Assembly: GCF_021083645.1 (NCBI RefSeq)
Contig: NZ_JAJNRQ010000008.1
Span: 1 to 46,481, forward strand
DNA: 46,481 nucleotides
DNA from: Schaalia sp. lx-260
GTDB taxonomy: Bacteria; Actinomycetota; Actinomycetes; Actinomycetales; Actinomycetaceae
Direction of reading: 5' to 3'
A program made the position numbers and the translations under genes. Positions 28,090-36,381 of this stretch are shown here, one piece after another (the first letter of the stretch is position 1; the number at the start of each line of letters is the position of its first letter). The notes under the pieces were generated by a model. It was given only the letters and a program-made list of their open reading frames with translations, was not told the DNA's origin and ran no database searches.

Positions 28090-29463
28090 CTAGTTGTGTG
28101 CGTGTAAAGGCTTGCCAGCAAGCGCTAAGGCAGCTTCACCAATGGATTCATTTTCTGTTGGATGAGCATGTATGAGGGATGCAAGATCGGCAGGATATGC
28201 TTCCCAGTTCACGATAAGTTCGCCTTCACCAACCTGTTCACCAATGCGAGCACCGATAGCGTGGAAACCAACGATTGGTCCATCCTCAACGGAAACTAAC
28301 TTGATAAAGCCTGAGGTTCCTAAAATATTTGACTTACCGTTACCTGCAAGATTGTATTCCACAGATTTAACAGCGTCACCGTATTTTTCACGAGCTTGCT
28401 TTTCTGTGAGTCCAACCGAAGCGATCTCTGGTTCACAGAAAGTGACACGCGGAATTCCGGATTCCACGATGGGAGCAGGAGTGAGGCCGGCGATCTTTTC
28501 AGCCACGAAAATACCTTGCAGGAAACCGCGGTGTGCAAGCTGTAAGCCGGGAACAATATCGCCTACAGCAAAAATATTCCCTACACCTGTGTGTAAATTA
28601 TCGTCAACGAGGACGAAACCACGATCTAGGCGGATACCTTGTTCAGCATAGCCAAGACCGTCAGTGACAGGTCCACGTCCAACGGCGACAAGTAAAACAT
28701 CAGCATCGAAAGTTTTTCCATCTTCCGTGCTCACATGCACACCGAAATCATCTTGCGTGGCGCCTGAAAAACGAGTGTTTGTATGGAAAGCAATTCCACG
28801 TTTACGGAATACGCGTTCAAGGTGCTTTGAGACTGCTTCATCTTCATTATTTGCAAGATGAGGCAGTGCTTCAATGATGGTGACCTCAGCCCCGAAGGAA
28901 CGCCATACGGAAGCAAATTCAAGACCAATAACACCGCCACCTAGGACGACTGCGCGCTGAGGTACCCACTCCATTTGGAGGGCTTGATCCGAAGTGATGA
29001 TACGACCGTTGATGTCAAGGCCAGGAATAGAGCGTGAGTATGAACCCGTTGCCAAAATAATATGGCGTCCGGTGATGCGGCGACCATCTACCTCAACAGT
29101 GTCAGGAGAGACTAAACGACCCCAACCTTGGATGATCTCCACATTGCGTGAAGACAGTAGGCCCTGGAGTCCTTTGAAAAGCTTCGTAATAACTGAGTCG
29201 CGATACTTTGCAACGGCAGACATATCAATGCCGTGGAAAGTTGACTGAACGCCAAAGGCAGCGGAGTCTTTCACCGCATCTGCCGTTTCAGCAGCATGTA
29301 AATAGGCCTTCGTAGGTATGCAACCGCGGTGTAGACATGTACCGCCTACCTTATCGCCTTCAATAAGGGCTACTTTGAGACCTAATTGAGAGGCGCGTAA
29401 AGCTGCTGCATAGCCGCCAGAACCGGCCCCGAGGATGACAACGTCGTATCCGGGCTCGCTCAC
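28090..29463 (-). CDS. lpd: Dihydrolipoyl dehydrogenase (E3)
   Basis: A 457-residue flavoenzyme. FAD-binding [10 protein letters not shown] is followed by the redox pair Cys43/Cys48 in [13 protein letters not shown]; the NAD-binding GGGVIGLE and the C-terminal His-Glu pair (HAHPTENE) are intact. I choose the GTG at 29463, with AGGAG 8 bases upstream, rather than a GTG 9 bases earlier. It reoxidises the lipoyl groups of SucB and precedes sucB in the same direction, with 28 bases between. Confidence 0.95.
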   Translation of the reverse strand: MSEPGYDVVILGAGSGGYAAALRASQLGLKVALIEGDKVGGTCLHRGCIPTKAYLHAAETADAVKDSAAFGVQSTFHGIDMSAVAKYRDSVITKLFKGLQGLLSSRNVEIIQGWGRLVSPDTVEVDGRRITGRHIILATGSYSRSIPGLDINGRIITSDQALQMEWVPQRAVVLGGGVIGLEFASVWRSFGAEVTIIEALPHLANNEDEAVSKHLERVFRKRGIAFHTNTRFSGATQDDFGVHVSTEDGKTFDADVLLVAVGRGPVTDGLGYAEQGIRLDRGFVLVDDNLHTGVGNIFAVGDIVPGLQLAHRGFLQGIFVAEKIAGLTPAPIVESGIPRVTFCEPEIASVGLTEKQAREKYGDAVKSVEYNLAGNGKSNILGTSGFIKLVSVEDGPIVGFHAIGARIGEQVGEGELIVNWEAYPADLASLIHAHPTENESIGEAALALAGKPLHAHN

Positions 29464-29519
29464 GTGATCCACTCCTAGATGTCGATTTTTATATGGCTTG
29501 AAATACCATCAGGGCCTAT

Positions 29520-29549
29520 TGTCCCACTCTGTAGCTCATATGTCCCACT
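29520..29549. promoter_or_regulatory. 21-base-spaced direct repeat upstream of lpd
   Basis: TGTCCCACT occurs at 29520–29528 and 29541–29549, two helical turns apart, 57–86 bases upstream of the lpd start. A regulator site is possible. The rest of the 354-base gap up to 29817 holds no gene I can support. Confidence 0.35.
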
Positions 29550-29817
29550 AGCGAGCGCAATACTGTGGTGGGGATAACCACAAAGTGTGTCGTGGCAGGT
29601 GGAAAGGAAATGCTTTTTACCTCGCTTTGTGTTTTCGCTGTAAGGAAGGTTTATGAAAACCTCTGTGTTTTATTGTCATATTCCTGGGTGACGACAGCGG
29701 AATACACGCTGCTTTGTTGCGAACTTGTGAAAGGCGGAGATGTGAAAAATTTTCTTGCGTAGGAAAAGAGTCTCTCGCGTAGGATATATCGGGAGATATT
29801 GTGAAAGAAAGGTCAAG

Positions 29818-30309
29818 ATGACACAGCCTTCGCCTCTGGAAGAACAAATACATGATAGCCGTCCTCCCGCTTTAGGTATGGGGCGTCTTGTAATGGTGTT
29901 GTATTGGTTGTGTGGATTGTGGATTTTCATTGAATCTGTTGCCTTACTTTTCGTGCGGCCAAATGATGCATTTGTTGGGCCGCTATTGGGATCTGTTTTG
30001 GCTGGGTTTTTGCAGATAACTGCAGCAGTTGCGATTACCCATAATGGGCGACGCATGCGCATGATCGGTTGGGTAACAACTTTGATCTGTTTGACTGCCC
30101 CAATTATCGTTGGAATTGTTAGCTGGGGGATGCCTGATTTTTCTGTCATGCGTTCGGCATGGGGACGTTTTGGTGTTGATTATTGGTACCTGCCAATTGC
30201 TGTGAATGGGATCGGCATTGTGTGGCTGTGGTTTTCTAATCCGCGACGTATTGTTGAATTGGCAGAGCGTATTGAACGTGTTCCGCTTAGCCATTATGGG
30301 AGCGAATGA
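29818..30309 (+). CDS. Small four-helix membrane protein, unknown
   Basis: A 163-residue protein. The ATG at 29818 follows GAAAGG; a longer in-frame start at 29755 has no ribosome site. Four hydrophobic segments lie at about residues 22–45, 51–74, 82–103 and 120–138, with a charged C-terminal tail. I recognise no family. Its last 16 bases overlap the 3' end of the convergent ImuB-like gene. Confidence 0.65.
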   Translation: MTQPSPLEEQIHDSRPPALGMGRLVMVLYWLCGLWIFIESVALLFVRPNDAFVGPLLGSVLAGFLQITAAVAITHNGRRMRMIGWVTTLICLTAPIIVGIVSWGMPDFSVMRSAWGRFGVDYWYLPIAVNGIGIVWLWFSNPRRIVELAERIERVPLSHYGSE

Positions 30310-31520
30310 TCCTGCAAAAAAGAGGAATAGCCTCGTGCGCACAAAGTGATCTTTTCTATCGGTGAGCGGAGCCTGTAAAAATCACCCGTGTTTTTAGCTA
30401 ATTCCCATGAAAGCAACTGCCACTTCACATAATTTTTTACGCTGTGACTATCGCGAATATCTATTCCTTGCCACACGCGCTGGCATTGTGTTCCATCTTT
30501 TAGGTGAAAAGTAGCTGTCAAAGAATACGAATGAAAATTTGTTTTCTGTGCCTGAGTAGCCCATCTTTGTAGAACTGTATCTACGTGACGATGTCTTTTT
30601 GGAGGAACGTGTGGAACCATTAGAGCTGCATTGTGCGAATCTGTTAGGTGAGTAGTGTTTTCTGCGCTCTGATTACTCCATGCAATCTGCCCCTCAGGAT
30701 AAGTAAAAGCTTGCTCATTTTGCGCTTGCTGCGCGTATTTTGAGGGAGCTGAATCTGAGTGATTCAGGAAATCAGAACATCTCAGTGAAATATTTTTATG
30801 CTCTAGCGTTTCCTTGAAGAAAAACTCAAAGAAAGAATCGAAACTTTGTCCACTGATGAGGTGATGGAATAAATGACAAGCAAGTAGGCGTGTGCTACTT
30901 GTGAGTGCGGGCCATGAAATCATGAAAGTATGACAAGTGCGCACATCCAGATTTGCTAGTTTTTGAATGATTTCGCTGGCTTTTTCCTGCCAAGAATTGG
31001 GTAAAAGCGGCAGTAATGCTGTAAGGGGAAGATCTGTACTTTCCGTTCCTCTGAAATTTTCTTCACTAGCTTTTTGATTATGAGCAGCAAGACGAGCATT
31101 GATAATACTCGTGCCAATACCTGCATAACAGGGTACATGCGTGTAATTAGTGAGAATCTGACCGATCTGCGCAGCCCATTCTTCTGTATATGCGGATTTA
31201 GAAGTACCCGAATCAAGCAGTGCGTATGCCCATCCAACATCTATCCAACGCACCTGCGGGACAAAATCTTGTAAACAGTTCATGAGCGTGGAAAAAGTGA
31301 CTCCAGGCCGCTCGGGATTATCTGATAAGAAAATAGTGTGAGGACATAAATATTGCGCTACAGCAATTGGCATATTCATCCGCAAACCTGATCGTTGCGC
31401 AATATGATTAACCGTCACAATCAGCCCATCCTTCACAGTGGCAGCAGGGGAGTCTGGAGGAACATCCACACTCACACACTGTGAATTCCAATTGGGAATG
31501 TAAACCGCTAGATACTGCAT
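30294..31520 (-). CDS. ImuB-like Y-family polymerase homologue
   Basis: A 408-residue protein resembling the N-terminal two thirds of ImuB, the inactive Y-family relative that bridges the replication clamp and DnaE2 in SOS mutagenesis. Typical features are the opening LAVYIPNW, VNHIAQRSGLRMNM, and LPLTALLPLLP. The acidic catalytic residues of active Y-family polymerases are not kept (the SxDE position reads WIDVGWAY). The protein is shorter than usual. AAGGAG precedes the ATG and a LexA-type box lies 15 bases upstream. No imuA or dnaE2 is in the window. Confidence 0.65.
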   Translation of the reverse strand: MQYLAVYIPNWNSQCVSVDVPPDSPAATVKDGLIVTVNHIAQRSGLRMNMPIAVAQYLCPHTIFLSDNPERPGVTFSTLMNCLQDFVPQVRWIDVGWAYALLDSGTSKSAYTEEWAAQIGQILTNYTHVPCYAGIGTSIINARLAAHNQKASEENFRGTESTDLPLTALLPLLPNSWQEKASEIIQKLANLDVRTCHTFMISWPALTSSTRLLACHLFHHLISGQSFDSFFEFFFKETLEHKNISLRCSDFLNHSDSAPSKYAQQAQNEQAFTYPEGQIAWSNQSAENTTHLTDSHNAALMVPHVPPKRHRHVDTVLQRWATQAQKTNFHSYSLTATFHLKDGTQCQRVWQGIDIRDSHSVKNYVKWQLLSWELAKNTGDFYRLRSPIEKITLCARGYSSFLQDHSLP

Positions 31521-31534
31521 AAAAACTCTCCTTA

Positions 31535-31550
31535 TCGAACATATGTTCTT
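31535..31550. promoter_or_regulatory. LexA (SOS) box
   Basis: TCGAACATATGTTCTT fits the actinobacterial SOS box TCGAAC-N4-GTTCGA with mismatches only in the last two bases; GAACATATGTTC is a perfect palindrome. It overlaps the region expected for the promoter of the ImuB-like gene and also lies upstream of the PEBP gene. Confidence 0.8.
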
Positions 31551-31629
31551 ATAGTAAGAAGGGTCTATATCATCTGCGGTACAGGTGTGCGTATGTCATG
31601 ATTACAAGAAAAAGATAAGGAGCATTTAC

Positions 31630-32163
31630 ATGGATCTCTCTGCGCGCCCACAAGCTATTCATCCAGATATTGCGATTCCTTGCCCTACTTCCTTTAAGCT
31701 TACCTCGCCTACCCTCATTGAAGGTGAGTTTTTACCTACGGAGCATACGGCTGACGGTGGAAATATATCCCCTCAGTTACGCTGGGAAAATCCGCCCGTA
31801 GGAACTGAAAGTTTCCTCCTGACATGCTTTGATCCAGACGCTCCGACTCCTTCGGGCTGGTGGCATTGGTGTGTTGTCGATATTGATGCATCTGTGTATG
31901 AACTTGTATCCGGTGCAGGAGCATCTGACCTTGAACTTGAAGGAGCTGCTTTTCATCTTCGTGCTGACCATGGGGAAGCGTCATATTTTGGTGCAGCTCC
32001 ACCCAAGGGGGACCGGGAGCATCGTTACGTTTTCACCCTTTATGCTCTAGATGTTCCTACGCTTCACGTAGATGATGAAGCAAGTATTGCCATGGCTATT
32101 TTCCTTGCAAATGAGCATGTATTAGGGCGAGCCTCTATAACTGTGTTTTATCAGCAAAAATAG
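31630..32163 (+). CDS. YbhB/YbcL-type PEBP family protein
   Basis: A 177-residue phosphatidylethanolamine-binding-protein-like protein. The ATG at 31630 has AAGGAG at 31617–31622. Family motifs are present: CFDPDAPTPSGWWHWCVV with the DPDxP pocket, and REHRYVFTLYAL near the end. Cellular role in bacteria is poorly known. No signal peptide, so cytoplasmic. Its 5' region is shared with the SOS-boxed gene. Confidence 0.9.
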   Translation: MDLSARPQAIHPDIAIPCPTSFKLTSPTLIEGEFLPTEHTADGGNISPQLRWENPPVGTESFLLTCFDPDAPTPSGWWHWCVVDIDASVYELVSGAGASDLELEGAAFHLRADHGEASYFGAAPPKGDREHRYVFTLYALDVPTLHVDDEASIAMAIFLANEHVLGRASITVFYQQK

Positions 32164-32256
32164 TGAGGGCTTCCCTTGTCTTTTAAGGGGGTGTGACACA
32201 TGTCTATTAGTAGGCTTGACATGAGAGAACTGCCGAGGGCATGAAACAATGAGTGA

Positions 32257-32718
32257 GTGCTTCATCTGATTTTTCTTACTCCAGAAATTCCAGGAAACTC
32301 TGGCGCGGCTATTCGTCTATGTGCATGTACAGGTGCGATGCTTCACCTTGTTGAGCCTTTAGGATTCGACATGGATGACGCTAAATTACGTCGAGCAGGT
32401 CTGGATTATCATGATCTCGCCCATGTGCAAGTGCACCCTGATTTGGACTCAGCTTTTGCAGAAGTGCCTGGTCGAATATGGGCTTTAACCGGACATGTTG
32501 ACACGATGTATTCTGATGCGCAATTTGCAGATGGTGACGGTTTGCTCTTTGGGAGGGAATCAACAGGTCTGCCATCGGACGCTCTTGCTCATCCACGTAT
32601 TCACGATGCTTTGCGTATTCATATGCTTCCTGGTTTACGTTCGTTGAATTTAGCTAATTCTGCCTCCATTGTTTTATATGAAGCCTGGCGTCAGCTCGGC
32701 TTCCCTGGTGGGGTGTAG
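32257..32718 (+). CDS. trmL: tRNA (cytidine(34)-2'-O)-methyltransferase
   Basis: A 153-residue SPOUT methyltransferase with GTG start. PEIPGNSGAAIRLCA at the N-terminus, LLFGRESTGLP and the C-terminal knot block LRSLNLANSASIVLYEAWRQ are the TrmL/SpoU signatures. It methylates the wobble base of tRNA-Leu in other bacteria. No strong ribosome site precedes the start. Stands alone between PEBP and the CRISPR locus. Confidence 0.92.
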   Translation: MLHLIFLTPEIPGNSGAAIRLCACTGAMLHLVEPLGFDMDDAKLRRAGLDYHDLAHVQVHPDLDSAFAEVPGRIWALTGHVDTMYSDAQFADGDGLLFGRESTGLPSDALAHPRIHDALRIHMLPGLRSLNLANSASIVLYEAWRQLGFPGGV

Positions 32719-33035
32719 GTACGGTTTATGGTTTAGGCGACTGGCATTTGCATGTCATAGCTGCTCCTGTTTGTGCATCTTTTGTGTCGCCTGTTTAGGT
32801 TTCTTTATGCTGAAAAATACGGCGGGATCGGATGAAGCTTTGCTTATTTTGTGATCCTGTTGCTGTGTGTTGCGGATTGAGTCACGTATTTGCTAGCGGC
32901 AGGTGATGACCCATAAAAAATAAAAGTGATATGCATCATAATTTATGGGTATTTTCTTTTACGCTCACAAATTGAACGCAGATGTTAGGGGCGCGTGTTT
33001 CACTGTTATTAGCTCGAAAAGGAAGGAAGAAAGCT
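32719..33035. other. Intergenic region upstream of cas3
   Basis: No gene is visible. A nine-base inverted repeat ACCCATAAA (32909–32917) with TTTATGGGT (32942–32950) encloses a smaller one, TGAT-ATGC-ATCA (32927–32938). It may be an operator of cas3 or a terminator of trmL. The cas3 ribosome site AAGGAAGG lies at 33019–33026. Confidence 0.5.
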
Positions 33036-36000
33036 ATGCCAGTGAATCCCGAGCTTACGATCAAAGATCTTTCTGCACAAAGTCGTGCGCTGTGGGCCAA
33101 AACTGCTCGTGATGATGACAGTAGTGCATGGCTGAACCTTCCCCAACATTTAATGGATACAGCCGATGTTGCAGGAATTTTATGGGATGAATGGCTTCCT
33201 GCCTCTACTCGCCACATCATCAGTCAACTGTGTTGTTTAACTGAGGAACAAACTCGAAAATTACTGCGCTGGATGGCAGGAACACATGACATAGGAAAAG
33301 CAACTAAGTTTTTTCAAGGACAGCTTGAACAGCGCGGAAAACCTGAACAGCGCATATTCGCTGAACGGGTGCGTGCAGCAGGATTATCTTTAGATAAATA
33401 TGACAAGCATCAGAAAGTCCTTCATTCGGTCGCAAGCTATCTGATTCTTGGTGATTGGCTGTTTGAACGTTATGGAGCACCTAGAGGCAAGATTGACTCT
33501 TTGGTTTATCCTGCTCAAGCTCATCATGGCACCACATCAGATATCGATTCCAACATAATCTCCTTACTTTCACGTGATGTGCGGGAAGGTGAGCATGAAC
33601 ATGAATGGATTGAAGTATGGGATGAACTGTATGAATTCATGACCGAGTACACACAAGCGCATGATGTGCTCCAATGCATTTTTGTTGAAAAATGCAAACT
33701 TCGTGTAGAGGCGCAAATACAAATGACGGGTCTAATTATTTGTGCTGACTGGATGGCTTCAAATGCTGATATTTTCCCGCTCATTGGTGGGGCTGAATCT
33801 TGTTCGCAGTCTGTGCGAGTGAGGGAAGGATATCAAGCTCTTGCACTTACTCGACCATGGGAAGCGCAAGCCCCGCAACTTGAGGAATTGGATACGTACC
33901 TGAGAAAGGCATTTTCATGGCCAAATACTGCGCAGGCACGTCCCGTCCAAAGGGCAACTGCTTCCGTGTGTGAACAAATGCAAGCACCAGGTCTTCTTAT
34001 TGTTGAAGCACCCACTGGGGAAGGAAAAACAGAAGCTGCTCTTGTTGCGGCTGAAATATGTGCTGCGCGTTGGAATCTGGGCGGTATTTTTCTTGGAGCA
34101 CCCACCATGTCCACGTCAAATATGCTGTTCGCGCGAATTAAGCGATGGGCACAAAGGCGCACAAGTGTAAGTGACCAGGTGCTGTCTATGTTTTTAGCTC
34201 ATTCGAAAGCTGCTCTTAATAATGAATACGAAGAATTACCACGTCTCTATATTTCTGATGATGAAAGTGTAGAGGAGAGAATCGGTGAAAATATTGTCGC
34301 TTCCCAATGGCTTAGTGGGAGAAAGAAAGGGATACTTGCTAATTTTGTTGTAGGAACGGTCGATCAACTACTTTTCATGGCGCTTCGGGCTAAACATGTC
34401 ATGCTTAGGCACCTTGGTTTCGCAGGTAAGGTCGTTATCATCGATGAAGTACATGCCTATGACGCATATATGTCACAATATTTAGAGCGTGCGCTCACAT
34501 GGCTGGCTCGTTACCGTGTTCCTGTTATTCTCTTGTCGGCTACCTTACCAATAGGTGTGAAACGTAGACTAGTGACCGCCTATGCGACGGGGTGCGGGAA
34601 TAAAAGCTCAATCCCATTATCACTTTCCAAAGCCTATCCACTGATTACCGCTTTTTCTTCTCAAGAGTTCATGGAAAAAACGGTGGAAGTTCCGGAAAAG
34701 GAAGTGAAAGATCGTTCAGCGAAAATTAAGGTGTCATTCATAGCTGATGAGATTGCTGAACTAACTCAACAGATTCTCAAAGTAACTGCTGAAGACGGAG
34801 GGTGTGTCCTTGTTCTGTGTAACACTGTGACGCGGGCGCAGGAAACATACATGGCTTTCAGAGATGCTTTGGTAGCGGATAGCAGGCGACATGAAGACGA
34901 AGTATGTTTACTTCATGCGAGATTTGCTGCAATAGATCGACTCGAAGCAGAAGAAAAACTTATGACAGAGCTTGGAGCCAAAGCTCATAGGAGCCCTAGA
35001 CAAGAATCACATGATCTTCCCATAAACGGGGCGGACAGCGGGGAAGTGCGTCCTCGTAGTCGCATCCTTATTGCTACGCAGGTTGCTGAACAATCTCTTG
35101 ACATTGATGTTGATTTACTTGTGACAGATTTTGCTCCTATTGATTTGTTTTTGCAGCGTGTTGGTCGTTTGCATCGGCATAAGCGGAATGCTGAGGATCG
35201 GCCTGCTCAATTGCAAGCGCCGCAAGTCTGGATACGTGCTCTTAAAGAACCGAAGATAAAAGATCTCAGTGCAAAACATCCAAAGTCTGATTTCTTTGAT
35301 CGAGCCAGCCTCTATTTGTATGACGAATATACGATGATGCGAAGTTACCATGTATTACTCAAACATTTATCACGTACTGGGGGCATACTTTGTCGTCCTG
35401 ATGACATACCTGAATTAGTGCATGCAACATATGGTTCTGAATTCTCATGTCCATGCGGAGAAGGATGGTCAGAGCAATGGGCTGAACTTAAAACAGAATC
35501 CGAGAAGCAACAGGAGCGCTCAAGGATGCGTGCTAAAACCTTTGCTATACCAGATAAATGCAACAAGTTGCCAGAGGTTTTTGGTTACGATGTGGGGGAC
35601 ATAGCTCGGAACTCACAAAGCGAAGAACGTGGTTATGCGCAAGTGCGTGACACTGATCCAAGTATTGAAGCTGTACTTATAGTGAAACGTTTAAGTGGAT
35701 ATCAGCCCCTACCGTGGTTATGTGAAGGGGAAAACGAAGCGCTTTCAGCGGTGTATTTACCAGACTGTGAACTGCCGCGGCGTCTGTCCTATATTTTAGC
35801 GACATCCACTGTCAGGCTTCCACGCAGATTTTGTATAGGTGGGACGAAAGGAAGCCCTTTTGATCGGGCGCTTACAGAACTAGAAAAGCATACGCCCCTA
35901 GGATGGCAGCACGATCCTTTACTACGTGGCATGGTTGCACTTGAATTAGAAGAAATTGAGGTCTTGAAGGAAGGGGAATCAGTGAAATACTTGCAATGTG

Positions 36001-36071
36001 AACTGCTTGGCAGGACCTTACGTTATTCACGTGAAGTCGGCCTATATGACGCGACCTCGGAGAATGAGTAA
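33036..36071 (+). CDS. cas3: Type I-E Cas3 nuclease-helicase
   Basis: A 1011-residue Cas3, recruited by Cascade to unwind and degrade target DNA. The start at 33036 follows AAGGAAGG; an in-frame ATG at 32982 lacks a site. The HD nuclease domain shows THDIGKATK near residue 83. The helicase has Walker A APTGEGKTE near 327, DEVHAYD near 470, LLSATLP near 497, and motif VI FLQRVGRLHRH. The C-terminal Cas3 accessory domain is intact. Full length and no frameshift, so the system looks functional. Confidence 0.97.
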   Translation: MPVNPELTIKDLSAQSRALWAKTARDDDSSAWLNLPQHLMDTADVAGILWDEWLPASTRHIISQLCCLTEEQTRKLLRWMAGTHDIGKATKFFQGQLEQRGKPEQRIFAERVRAAGLSLDKYDKHQKVLHSVASYLILGDWLFERYGAPRGKIDSLVYPAQAHHGTTSDIDSNIISLLSRDVREGEHEHEWIEVWDELYEFMTEYTQAHDVLQCIFVEKCKLRVEAQIQMTGLIICADWMASNADIFPLIGGAESCSQSVRVREGYQALALTRPWEAQAPQLEELDTYLRKAFSWPNTAQARPVQRATASVCEQMQAPGLLIVEAPTGEGKTEAALVAAEICAARWNLGGIFLGAPTMSTSNMLFARIKRWAQRRTSVSDQVLSMFLAHSKAALNNEYEELPRLYISDDESVEERIGENIVASQWLSGRKKGILANFVVGTVDQLLFMALRAKHVMLRHLGFAGKVVIIDEVHAYDAYMSQYLERALTWLARYRVPVILLSATLPIGVKRRLVTAYATGCGNKSSIPLSLSKAYPLITAFSSQEFMEKTVEVPEKEVKDRSAKIKVSFIADEIAELTQQILKVTAEDGGCVLVLCNTVTRAQETYMAFRDALVADSRRHEDEVCLLHARFAAIDRLEAEEKLMTELGAKAHRSPRQESHDLPINGADSGEVRPRSRILIATQVAEQSLDIDVDLLVTDFAPIDLFLQRVGRLHRHKRNAEDRPAQLQAPQVWIRALKEPKIKDLSAKHPKSDFFDRASLYLYDEYTMMRSYHVLLKHLSRTGGILCRPDDIPELVHATYGSEFSCPCGEGWSEQWAELKTESEKQQERSRMRAKTFAIPDKCNKLPEVFGYDVGDIARNSQSEERGYAQVRDTDPSIEAVLIVKRLSGYQPLPWLCEGENEALSAVYLPDCELPRRLSYILATSTVRLPRRFCIGGTKGSPFDRALTELEKHTPLGWQHDPLLRGMVALELEEIEVLKEGESVKYLQCELLGRTLRYSREVGLYDATSENE

Positions 36072-36076
36072 AATAA

Positions 36077-36162
36077 GGAGGCCTCGATTATCGGGGATGA
36101 GCCAGCGTTATTATTGTTTAGAGATCTGGCTTCAGAGTGGTCCCTGAGAACGGGGAGAATCT
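36077..36162 (+). CRISPR. Degenerate mini-CRISPR (CreR-like guide RNA candidate)
   Basis: Two diverged repeats flank exactly 33 bases, the spacer length of the main array. Repeat 1 (36077–36103): stem CCTCGA, loop TTA, stem TCGGGG, then the unchanged handle ATGAGCC. Repeat 2 (36137–36162): GTGGT, then CCCTG, loop AGAA, CGGGG. Sequence has drifted but both stems still pair (one G-U pair each), which implies selection for Cas6e-type processing. The guide is 36104–36136. The layout matches CreR-type RNAs described beside cas genes in other systems. Expression is inferred. Confidence 0.75.
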
Positions 36163-36164
36163 TG

Positions 36165-36193
36165 TTATTTTCAGTTGGAATACAGATTAAAAT
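36165..36193 (+). promoter_or_regulatory. Candidate upstream promoter of the Cascade operon
   Basis: TTATTT (36165–36170) and TAAAAT (36188–36193) are 17 bases apart. The predicted transcription start lies inside the candidate guide target that begins at 36197. The -35 box is weak. Confidence 0.35.
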
Positions 36194-36229
36194 AATGCGT
36201 TATTATTATTGCTGAAAATAATCTACTTG
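36194..36229 (+). promoter_or_regulatory. Candidate Cascade target of the mini-CRISPR guide
   Basis: GCGTTATTATT at 36197–36207 is identical to guide bases 2–12 (36105–36115). The next base differs and the following TT match again; with a 32-base guide count the mismatch is position 12, one of the every-sixth positions that flip out of Cascade duplexes. AAT precedes it, compatible with a 5'-AAN PAM. Limited pairing predicts binding without cleavage. Confidence 0.65.
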
Positions 36230-36350
36230 TTGTGTAGACCGAAGATACTTAAGCTGATCGCTGCTTCAATCATCGCAGGGGCCTATATCAACTGCGGTCT
36301 TTGAGAACTGCATACAATATTTGTTTTTACTTCTACTTGTTAAGTAAAAT
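36222..36350 (+). promoter_or_regulatory. Direct repeats and second promoter candidate before cse1
   Basis: TCTACTTGTT occurs at 36222–36231 and 36332–36341. The second copy lies within a promoter-like pair, TTGTTT (36321–36326), 18 bases, TAAAAT (36345–36350), just before the cse1 ribosome site. A regulator could bind both repeats. Confidence 0.4.
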
Positions 36351-36381
36351 TTTTTAGATGATCCCAAAGGAGGGATGAAAA

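Noticed and set aside
29565-29762. 65-residue plus-strand frame in the lpd upstream gap
   Set aside because: No ribosome site, hydrophobic/Cys-rich random composition, and it lies in a regulatory gap.
33005-33011. GTTATTA before cas3 as a second target of the mini-CRISPR guide
   Set aside because: It matches only 7 bases in the middle of the seed; the first two guide positions and the PAM do not fit.
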